Of a stretch of 34,063 nt of DNA, positions 7,186 to 15,677 are shown one piece after another. Position 1 is the first letter of the stretch. Each line of letters opens with the position of its first letter. This DNA is from Rhizoclosmatium globosum (lineage: Eukaryota > Chytridiomycota > Chytridiomycetes > Chytridiales > Chytriomycetaceae), in the NCBI GenBank assembly GCA_002104985.1, contig MCGO01000318.1, positions 1 to 34,063 on the forward strand. The letters are read 5' to 3'. The notes under the pieces are model-generated. The model was not told the origin of the DNA. It did not search any database and saw only the letters and a list, made by a program, of their open reading frames with translations. The position numbers and the translations under genes are program-made.

Positions 7186-10115
7186 TCATGATTTTACCTG
7201 CTTCTCACAAAGAAGGGACATTTCCTTCAGCTTAGCTAAATTGGTTTCCACGTTTGGCATTGCAATAAAGTTTTGAATTGCTGGTTTTGCCACAAACTGG
7301 TACTCCACTTCAGCAAGCGAAATTATATCCTTGACACGACTTCCCATCATCCGAAGTTTGTCAAAATTGATGAGACCATCAACGAGTTTTGGATTTCCGT
7401 CGTTCATAAACGTCAAGTCTTTCAGATATATTGCTGGTTACAGAGTTAATACAAGAAGTTTAGATAATTGGGACACGTACGCAAAAATGGGACGATGGGA
7501 GGCGCCACTTTTCCAAGCAAATCCCTGTAATTCTTCATGTTTCTTGAAGGATCCGCAAGTTTCTCAATCTCTGCATACACCTTCTTGATGGGCTCTGGAA
7601 GTCCGTCCCAAGTCTTCTTGAGTCGAGAAACAGGTGACAGGTTCAGTCCAGAGACAAACGAAAATAGAGAAAAGAAATTGTTGTATTGAACAGATGCCTA
7701 TGTGTATCGTTAGTGTGTGTTTTCCATCAAGCGAGTTATCAACAAACATGCCTGAGTTGCAAGAATAAATTGCTTCAAGACGAGAATCCTTTTCTTCAGG
7801 TTCTTTTCTTTGACAATCTCAGTCGCGACCCAAAAAGATTCCTTGTCGAATCGCTCAATGAAAAAGTTCAGGTATGGCGTATCTTCCCGTCGTGCAAGCC
7901 AAATCTGATTCAAGAATTCGATTTCGTGAATGTTTCTGAAAAGCTTAAAGTTGTGAAGGCATAGTTGCTGTCCAAGCTCTTCCGGTTTGATTTGCATCAG
8001 CATACTTTCCATTTGCTTTCCACGCCGTGCGACAACTCGGTAATAATCTTGCATTTCCTCATACTTGACGGTTTGTAGATTTATCAAGTCGAGTAATTGT
8101 TTGGAATACATTTTGAGAATCTCGCTTTCTTGGTGCCTGACGTCGTCCACGAATTCATCCAATTGGTTTCGAAGTTCTGTTAGAAGCGTAAAATCGTGCC
8201 AGTGGTTTTCAATCCACCAGAGCAAGACTTTCAGAATTCTGTTGCAAGACATTTAGTTCAACGAATCAGCACAATTGTACGTTAAATACTTGATTTGAGT
8301 TGGTTCTTTTGATTTCTCGTAGAATTCAATGTCCTCAGGTGTCGGATTGTCTGGTAAAACACAGTAAAATCTGCCAATAATTTGCTGAAAGAACTCCATA
8401 GTCGTCATGAAGGATCGGAACGTAAGAAGCATTGTGTCCATATACGAATTATCAACTATGTGCAAATGTAAATAATGATTATGGAACTGTGAATAGCTCA
8501 TTACCATCCTTTTCCTCTACATCTGAGAGCCTTTCGATCAGCTTATCTGCAGTTCCAGAGATAACCTGCAAACGACCATTGATATTCTGCAAAACCATGA
8601 CATCTTTTCCGTTCTCGCGAATTACATTAGACCTATACTTCTTCTCTGCAGGTACAACAAACATTTCGACAAAGTATGAGCTTTCCAGGTAGAAGCTCAA
8701 AGGGCGGTCCAACTCCACCGTAGGATCTTTGCCGTTAAGTTGAAATGTATGAACTTCAAAGAGAAGGCCATGTCTGATGCATATAAAGTTGAGAAGGTCA
8801 TCCATCGCCATATCAGAAAACGTTTTAATTGCAACTGACTTATGGGACGGAAGCGTGGCAACAAGAAACACCTTCTGTTCGTCTGGCTTTCTTGACAAGG
8901 TGGTAGCCAAACTGACAGGAACTTCCCACACTTTTTTGCTGATAACTGACTCGCGACGTGCAGTTCGATACGTGTTTTTACGACGTAGATTCCTGTAATT
9001 CAGAAAGGTTAGGAGTTAGAAATAAGGAAATAACAAAGTTGCTCACATTGGTATCAAAGGTTTCAGAATATCTCCAAGTGACTTTCGACTGTCTTTTGAG
9101 GCTGAGGACACGCGGTCAGGTATAATGGGATCAAAAGTGTCATTTTCACAGTCAGGAACATTAACTTCCAATGCAAGTTTATCCAGTTCATCAACAGGTT
9201 GCAGAATTAAAGGAATGTCCACTGATGTGGAACTACGTTCTTCCGACATAACGCTGATTCGATTGTCAGAATAAGGTGTTTCATTTACAGTTATCATTGG
9301 TGATGGTACGTTTGGGGTGGGAGTGGGTTCATCCACTACGTTTGAATGTAATGGCAACTCTGTCAGGTGTTCTTGAATTTCACTCAACGTATCTATAACC
9401 TCTTCAATATTTGAATTTGCGGATGGAAGATATACGTGTTGGTTATCACTTGTCCCAGCTGCAGTTATGACAGCAGTGTTATAAGACTGTCTCCGGGCAA
9501 TATCATTTACTTCGACAGTTTCACCCTTTTCGTTCATTGACTCCGTTCTTTTGACAGTAGTCTCGCTGGGACCCACGGAATAACTGTTGCTTCGTTCTTC
9601 TCTCGTTTTAAACCCAACGGCAAGGGCTTTAGGGAAGTTTTCTTGAGAGCTACGTATTTCCAAGTCAAGATTCGACTTGGATAATACAGATTTCGTACGT
9701 TTGGGTCCATCTTTGATAAATTTGTCAGCTGAAACGGATTCCAAAGAAGAAAGGCTATAAGATACCTTTACACACGATGGATACAAAATCTACGTGCTCA
9801 TATGTACTGAGAAGTTGATCGTTGGATGGAAACTCAATTCGTTTGTCTTTGAATGTGAGTTTACACTTGTAATTAGACGGTTTCCAACTTTCCCTGATGC
9901 ACACTATGTGGAGAATGTCTTCTATCCTTTGATCCTTTGTAGATTCAATACTGATTGATTCCCCTGTACTTGGTATTTCTACGCGTATCGCTGAAGTGGC
10001 TGTTGGGTCCTGATACACAGGCCTGCGAGCGTCAAGACAAATTACTATTGCTCACAAGCAGAGAATGGATCAAAACTCACTGGATGTTGTCCTCCCTGCT
10101 GGTTTTCACTTCCAT
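7186..10115 (-). CDS. Ras guanine nucleotide exchange factor with two ubiquitin-like/RBD-like domains
   Basis: The product should activate a Ras-family GTPase by GDP/GTP exchange. The start ATG 10113-10115 is followed by a short exon 1 spliced to QPVYQDPTATS. Domain order: a ubiquitin-like/RBD-like domain (ESISIESTKDQRIEDILHIVC, about 10010-9775); a disordered Ser/Thr-rich linker (9730-9045); a second domain of the same kind (KSVAIKTFSDMAMDDLLNFIC, near 8840-8650); the RasGEF N-terminal (REM) motif (MDTMLLTFRSFMTTMEFF, 8440-8390); then the CDC25 catalytic domain with IEFLNQIW, WVATEIVKEKNLKKR, GLNLSPVSRLKKTW, YLKDLTFMNDGNP and INFDKLRMM. The stop is TGA 7186-7188. About seven introns, one of them GC-AG (7698-7751). 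Estimated length is about 860 residues. The catalytic domain looks intact. Confidence 0.93.
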
Positions 10116-10215
10116 CTGACAGATATTTGTAACACAATGAGTTTCATAAACAATGCAAATTGCTCGCCACTCATTTCACATCATTTATTATTATTTTACA
10201 CCAATATTAATTCCA

Positions 10216-12161
10216 TCATGGAAAGTTGCTAGCCAGCTCTGCCATGTCAAACGGAGCAATTCCATATTGATCACGATTTTTGCCCAACAGTTCTATCATT
10301 CCAAGTTCCTGAATATTGTTTGCGAATGCCATACGACTCTGTAAAATATGTTAATATTTGTCTCAGCAAAGTCCAAAATCACTACTCACTGCACTGACTT
10401 TTTCGTGTCCTTCTATGTAGGCTGGAAACTCGTGCATATGGAGAATCGGCCAAACTAACATCACACACTCTCCAAATTTCTGTTTCAAATGAACTTGCAA
10501 CTTTGAATTTTTCTAGACAAACGCTTGTGAGTGATGAGCCGGTTGTAATAACCCTGAACACCCACCATCTTCTTTTGGCTCACTGATTTTGTCTTCCGCT
10601 CCCAAATTATACTCAATAGATGAAGTAAATCGCTTTGGTTGCAAATGGTGGGAAATACAGCTAACGCAGGATCCTGTCGTGGACCATAATTCTTGTCGCG
10701 GATCAGCGTATCACACATAATTTGTCTGTACTTTGCCATCACTGGAACAGCAGATAGAAATGAGCAAATTGATTCAGGAAGTTGGCTGTACCGCAGGTTC
10801 GTTGAGAAGGTAATGGAAACTATAAGACACTCACTTGATTTCGTCCAAAATTCCTTGTCCAAGTTTCCATACTTTGATATTCAGCCGAGGATGTTTGTTT
10901 CCATGAATCAAGGTTTGAAAGAAGCTCTTTTTCTCAGTGAATTCTTTTGCAAAAGCCTCCTTTGAGTATGGAGATCCAGAATACAAGCGAATATCGTATG
11001 ATTTGTTTTCAATAGCTGTTCCATCAGATGTGAAGAGCGGAAGCATTCCCCAGCCAACGCTCACTTCTATAATATCAGTTTTGTTCTTGACTTCAGACAT
11101 TTCGACCAAAGCACAAAGTTCGAAGAGAATACAGAGCTTGATATCAACGTCATTGGTTCGAAGGAAACATGTGTTTTCATCGTCTTTGGGGAATAACAAG
11201 GAAGCCTGCGAGGATCTTAGCTGATGGTTCTGTCAAGCTTCAAATACCTTTGAGGAAAACTTCCATAAGTTTGGAACCTCTCTCATATGAATCGCTGGAA
11301 TACTATGAACGTTGCTCAAAATATCCGTATTGTCGAATAAAGCCATTCGAACGTGTCTTCCAAGCACTCTTCTGTCACCAATTAAAGGCTCGATATTTTT
11401 GGCTTCGATAAGACTGAATCCGATAGTACACTGAACAGGACAGCTACGAAGTCGTTTCGTTGTTGGATCCATCGAAAGGTTTGTGAATCCAGATCCCGAC
11501 GAATTCACCGTCGGACGAAGCGTTGCTGAGAGAACTTTATCCTCTGATACGATTGGTATTAATTGATAGTTTGAACCCCTTGAATTATGTTGTAGTTGTA
11601 TGGAGGAATGATATACCGTTTTGTCGGAACGTGGATAAGACCGACTCAGAGCATCCCTTGGGTAAATTAATATCGCGAGCTTTATCTGCCTGCTTCACGA
11701 TAGTCGTACTTTTTCTTTGCTCTGTCATTCAGTGTTTAGAGCCACGCAGTTTGACAGCCAACCACTAACTTGCTTCAATATTTGCCCTCTTCATATTCTC
11801 TTTAATTCGCGCCTTCACACGATCCTCTTTCTTTTCTTTCTTTTCGCCGTCTTCATCTTCTTTAATGGGGTTTCCGTCTTCATCTGCGAACGCGACAAAC
11901 GTTGCTGGAACAAAACCAGTGCGCCTCTCATCATTCTCATCGCAAACAAACCTGCGGATTTCATTTAACCACAGAATAAAGCAAAGAATGAGATACTCAC
12001 CACCAATCGTCATTATCGTTGTTCAGCAGAATAAACAGGTCACCCTCACTAATCTCAAGCTCCTCATCAGTTGTACCCGTGTAGTCAAATAGAGCCACCA
12101 GTCGATTTTCCACTCGCTCCTCCACATGCTTCTCATGTTTCTTCTCTTTCTCTTTTCCCAT
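10216..12161 (-). CDS. NPHP1: Nephrocystin-1, ciliary transition zone protein
   Basis: NPHP1 is a scaffold of the ciliary transition zone that partners NPHP4 and others. The start ATG 12159-12161 opens a Lys/Glu-rich leader and then a clear SH3 domain in two exons (LVALFDYTGTTDEELEISEG, NDWW, RRTGFVPATFV). A charged KEKKEDRVKARIKE stretch follows. Next is the nephrocystin homology region: RVLGRHVRMALFDNTDILSN, IHMREVPNLWKFSSK, VSVGWGMLPLFTSDGT, YDIRLYSGSPYSKE and LSAVPVMAKYRQIMCDTLI, ending in NRDQYGIAPFDMAELASNFP and TGA 10216-10218. This matches vertebrate NPHP1 from the SH3 domain to the C-terminus. The N-terminal coiled coil of animal NPHP1 is absent. Several short introns. It is divergent from IWS1 with 48 bp between starts. 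Confidence 0.93.
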
Positions 12162-12209
12162 TCTATTATTTTGCTATTATTTTGTTGAATATTGTTTTCT
12201 CAACCAAAA
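12162..12209. promoter_or_regulatory. 48-bp bidirectional promoter with a tandem 11-bp repeat (NPHP1/IWS1)
   Basis: The whole space between the NPHP1 and IWS1 start codons is 48 bp. CTATTATTTTG occurs twice in perfect tandem at 12163-12173 and 12174-12184. The region is strongly AT-rich. Promoter function follows from the divergent layout; no motif is identified. Confidence 0.6.
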
Positions 12210-13885
12210 ATGGACTCCGACGAGGAAGACCAACCCGCGCCTTTCGTGGTTGAAGACTCTCAAGAGATGATACCCGAGGACGTGGCGGACCCAGTCCCGG
12301 CAGATGATCCCGCACCACCACTGGCACCAGCGCCGGCAACACCAGTCGCTGCGAACCCGTACACTCTTGATGATATCTTCGGAGGCGGCGATTCAGACCT
12401 TGACGACGACATTGACACGGATAAAGGACTCGACTTCTCTTCAGACGACGAAAAAGATGGTTTGTTGCTGCGTTGCGTTGCTGCGAACGAAGTCGGCTAA
12501 CTGGTTCAAACAAGTTCCCGCTCCAAAACCATTGCCCAAATTCAAAAAGAAGCAACGAGCTGAGGGTGAAGAACCTCCATCGGCAGAGAAGTAAGCTGTA
12601 TTGTTGCTCGTCTGTTGGTCTGACTGTTGGAGCAGACGGCCAAAGAAGAAGGGAAGCAAGCGATCGAGGGAAGCAGAACCAGAAGACCCTTCCAAGGAAC
12701 TGGATCCAGAAAAGGGTGGGTTCAGTCGTCTGTATGTAGACTTAATTTAACAATCGCGGCAGTCAAGTTGAAGCAAGTTGCGAATGATTTCGATGAGGCC
12801 TTGAACAGAATCAAACACAAGAGAGCAAAGAAGCTGGATGGAGACGATCCTGTAAGCAATTAGCATACAAACCGTGTGCCTTGACTCACTGTATATTAGG
12901 AAATTGATGAAATGATTGTGAACCTGGTGGAAAAGATGAAGGAAGCTGCACACGCCGACCAGGAATTTAACCGCCTTCAACAACCAGCCATTGCCAAAAT
13001 CAAATTACTCAATATTGTTACGAACCACTTGGCGAAAACGCACTTGTATGAGCAATTCTTGGATAACAATCTTTTGGAAGGAATGAAGCTATGGTATGTT
13101 CTAATGTCTTCTACGACCAAACAAACAGATAAATTGACACTATTTCTAAGGTTGGAGCCTCTTCGTGGAGACGGGTCGTTACCAAACTTGGAGATTCAAA
13201 TGGCTATGATGAATGCTTTGGCTAAGCTACCAATTCGAAGCGAGCAGTTGAGATACCTTCAAGTCTCTTAAAAAGACACTGACGTAGACTTCTTATTCTA
13301 GCCTACGTGAAAGTTTGATTGGTCGCGTAGTTATGTTCTATTCCAAGTGTGACAGGGTGACCGCGTCAGTGTCCAAGATTGTAAACGAACTTCTTGGTTT
13401 GTTTTTCATTTAACATCGAAATTGTTTATATTCATGAACTGTTCAGAAAACTGGATGCGTCCAATCTTGGGAAGGTCTCAAGACTACAAGCAAAAGAGTT
13501 TGAAAACCGTGTCATTCGACGCCTCAGAAGTGTAAGTATTGAGTAATTGTATGAAGTTGCCTAATGTAGCACACAGGAAAGGAAAGAAGTTGATGGTAGA
13601 TCCCACACTGATTGAGCAAGAGTATGTTTGGAATTTGTAAGTGATGAGGAATTAACCTTGTTCTCCAGACGATTCACAAGAGTTCCAAAACCACTTCTTC
13701 AAGAATTCAAGGTGATGCCGCAATCTAACTTTGGTGGTAAATTCGATCCAGAAAAAGATGGGGTAATATTTGCAATTGAGTTTGATCTACTTTCCTACGG
13801 CTAACAATCATATTCCTTAAAGGGTCCAAAGAATGCAAACAAGAAGAAGAGTATGCTGATGAGTCTCAAGTTCAAGAAGCGCTGA
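12210..13885 (+). CDS. IWS1: Transcription elongation factor IWS1/SPN1
   Basis: IWS1 (yeast Spn1) binds Spt6 and works in RNA polymerase II elongation and mRNA export. The start ATG 12210-12212 opens an acidic N-terminus (DSDEEDQPAPF, DDIFGGGDSDLDDDIDTD). Basic segments follow (KPLPKFKKKQ, RPKKKGSKRSRE). The conserved core of the TFIIS N-terminal-like fold is KIKLLNIVTNHLAKTHLYEQ, FLDNNLLEG, LEPLRGDGSLPNLEI, LAKLPIRSEQL, LRESLIGRVVMFYSK and ENWMRPILGRSQDYK. The tail (GGPKNANKKKSMLMSLKFKKR) ends with TGA 13883-13885. About nine short introns, including the 12470-12516 type with a GTTTGT donor; all joins keep frame. Estimated length is about 400 residues. Confidence 0.94.
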
Positions 13886-13973
13886 GGGACCAGTATTTGA
13901 GCAAGTGTATATCGAACAAGAGTATGAATCAACTAAGCGAATATATTCCCGCACTTATTTTATTGGTTTATTG

Positions 13974-14430
13974 TTATGATGATTGATTGGCAGCTCGTCG
14001 AGCTTCCACTTCTGCGAGAGTTGTGAGTATACAAATGACGACATAGAAGGCAGCACAAACCTTTAATATCGTCCTCTGATAATGTAAGCACTCGTTTCCT
14101 AATGTTGTCATACTGTTTTCGAAGCTGTAGGCATAGAAGTTGATCAGAAGGGAGCAACGGAGCAAGGGAAGCCTCTCAGGGACTCACTGGAGTAAAGCAG
14201 TGTTCGTTCTGACCAAAGTCTGAAAACAGAGCCATGTACGACATTACGCCGGCCAGACCAACAAAGGCGGATACTTTGAACAGGCGGAATGACCTTGTTC
14301 CGGTCTCGTAAGCTGCGATTCGCCGCGGATGAAGGACCCGCCGCCGGAACCGCATCGCAACTTCTTTGGTCGTTCGCACTTGTTCGGGGACATCGACGAG
14401 GGCGTGGGCGTGGTGCGATGAGAGCGACAT
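13974..14430 (-). CDS. Small single-pass membrane protein, unidentified
   Basis: Three exons from ATG 14428-14430 to TAA 13974-13976 give about 114 residues. The first exon has a basic N-terminal half (MRFRRRVLHPRRIAAYETG) followed by one hydrophobic segment (LFKVSAFVGLAGVMSYMALF) and a short polar stretch (DFGQNEHCFTP). Exons 2 and 3 add a charged helix (LRKQYDNIRKRVLTLSEDDI) and EVEARRAANQSS. Donors are GTGAGT and GTTTGT. AATAAA is present on the minus strand at 13967-13972. The basic-then-hydrophobic pattern would fit a mitochondrial inner-membrane or ER protein, but I do not recognise a family. It is divergent from NME5 with 56 bp between starts, so it may be co-expressed with that axonemal gene. 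Confidence 0.75.
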
Positions 14431-14486
14431 CGTTGGTGGTGGTTGGTTGGTGGTTGGTGGTGAACAAAAACTTGATCAAAACCAGA
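14431..14486. promoter_or_regulatory. 56-bp bidirectional promoter with TGG repeats and the CTTGATCAAAACCA element
   Basis: This is the full gap between the small membrane protein gene and NME5. Bases 14434-14462 are a run of GGT/TTGG units on the plus strand. Bases 14471-14486 are the 16-nt element also found directly upstream of DNAI1. Confidence 0.6.
14471..14486 (+). promoter_or_regulatory. Shared 16-nt element upstream of NME5 start
   Basis: CTTGATCAAAACCAGA directly abuts the ATG at 14487. It matches the sequence abutting the DNAI1 ATG in 15 of 16 positions. The core TTGATCAA is palindromic. Confidence 0.6.
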
Positions 14487-15092
14487 ATGGATTGCTCCTC
14501 CTTCAACGATGCTGTCACAGAACAGACCGTCTTTCTAATCCGTCCGGAGGCCCTTCACTGCGAGAATCACATTGTTCACGCGCTCAAACAGGACGGCTTC
14601 AAGATCCTTGATGTAAAACACCTTCCCCAACAAAGGAATATATTCTGCCCGCCAACTAACCAACCCTATACACAGCGAAAGCACCTCGCAATCTCGCCTG
14701 AGCAGGCTCAAGCTCAATTTGCTGCAACGGCTGTTGACCCTAATGACCTTGATGCTCTCGATGGATATGTTGGAAACCTCACTGGCGCTGCTGGATCCGC
14801 CGTCGTGCTTCTGCTTTCGCGTTTCAACGCACTTGACTCTATTAAGTCTCTTATGGGTCCTCTCGATTTATTGGAGGCGAAGGACTTTGCTCCCACGAGG
14901 TATGCTGGTATTCCTTTCGCCTGCTTTAACCGCTTTGTTGCCAAAGCCTTCGCGCGAAGTTTGCAGTCAGCTCTCAAAAGTGTGCAGTAGAAGCAACGGA
15001 AACCTTTGAAGCGACTGAAGCATCCTTGAGGATCTTTTTCCCTGATCGTATGTCCCTTACCCCTTGTTCCTTGGCTCCTTGTACTCATTCTT

Positions 15093-15132
<40 letters not shown>

Positions 15133-15392
15133 CCTCTCTCTCAATTTTATAAGGCTTGAGAACTACGCTTCCTTCTGTCGAAGAATCGAAAATGTTGTTG
15201 GAAGAGGCTTTGTATCCTGTCTTGACCCAAGGTCTCACCATGTTGTGCAAAGAGAAACCTGCGAATCCTACGGTTAGATATTATTTTATTGGTTTTTTGG
15301 AATACGTTGAAAAACTAATTTGTAACTAGGTGTGGCTCGGAAAATGGCTTGTGGAACACAACCCAAACCGTCCCAACGTTGCTGATGTATAA
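14487..15392 (+). CDS. NME5/RSP23-type protein: nucleoside diphosphate kinase-like domain plus DPY-30 motif
   Basis: The NDK domain reads TVFLIRPEALHCENHIVHAL, DGFKILDVKHLP, SPEQAQAQF, MGPLDLLEAKDFAPT, then after an intron SLRAKFAVSS..CAVEATET and LRIFFPD. A C-terminal DPY-30-like segment follows, spread over two exons (LYPVLTQGLTMLCKEKPANP and VWLGKWLVEHNPNRPN), ending at TAA 15390-15392. NDK followed by DPY-30 is the NME5/radial spoke protein 23 architecture, so this is probably a radial spoke component of the axoneme. The usual NDK active-site context (NxxHGSD) is replaced by CAVEATET, so the catalytic histidine is missing, as in NME5, and the domain is probably not catalytic. Introns: after 14899, 15048-15153 (with poly-C), and one before the last exon. 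Confidence 0.9.
15048..15153 (+). other. NME5 intron with 37-nt poly-C run
   Basis: Donor GAT C|GTATGTCC, acceptor TTTTATAAG|GCTTGAG. Bases 15094-15130 are 37 consecutive C. The tract ends about 23 nt before the acceptor, where a polypyrimidine tract would sit. Confidence 0.85.
15094..15130. repeat. C37 homopolymer
   Basis: An uninterrupted run of 37 C on the plus strand (G37 on the minus strand, able to form G-quadruplexes). Its length is likely to be imprecise in any assembly. Confidence 0.95.
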
Positions 15393-15677
15393 TATTCACT
15401 TCGTCGTATTACTTTATAAACATATGTTTTGCTGTGAAACTTGCACGAAAACGAGAAAAACACCATATCCACATCCACATCTTTACAGCGTGTTGTTATG
15501 GACAACACCGAGAATCAAATCAGAGACAAAAAAAAACAAAAAAACAAAGCAAATTAGTGATACTTCTTGTCCGCTGATGAAAGAAAAGAGAATATTCGTA
15601 TCTCAATCTTTTGAGAGAAAGAAGAGTTTTTGTAGATTGATTCAGTGGAATTGTCAATTTTCTTGATCAAAACCACA
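15393..15677. other. NME5-DNAI1 intergenic region (285 bp)
   Basis: This is the longest gap in the window. It holds a 7-bp stem hairpin at 15490-15508 (GTGTTGT-TATGG-ACAACAC), an A-rich run near 15530-15548, and the 16-nt element at its right end. I see no gene in it. Confidence 0.7.
15662..15677 (+). promoter_or_regulatory. Shared 16-nt element upstream of DNAI1 start
   Basis: CTTGATCAAAACCACA directly abuts the DNAI1 ATG (15678), as in NME5. The sequences outside the element are unrelated between the two genes. Confidence 0.6.

Noticed and set aside
7698..7751. Reading the RasGEF exon straight through this interval
   Set aside because: It brings a stop soon after LLITRLMENTH and loses the conserved GLNLSPVSRLKKTW part of the catalytic domain, which the GC-AG splice restores.
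14289..14486. N-terminal extension of the NME5 frame upstream of 14487
   Set aside because: The extension overlaps the first exon of the divergent membrane protein gene and adds no NDK-like sequence; the ATG at 14487 is followed by the domain start.
15560..15600. C-box-like CTGATGA near 15580, considered as a C/D snoRNA
   Set aside because: There is no D box at a suitable distance and no terminal stem.
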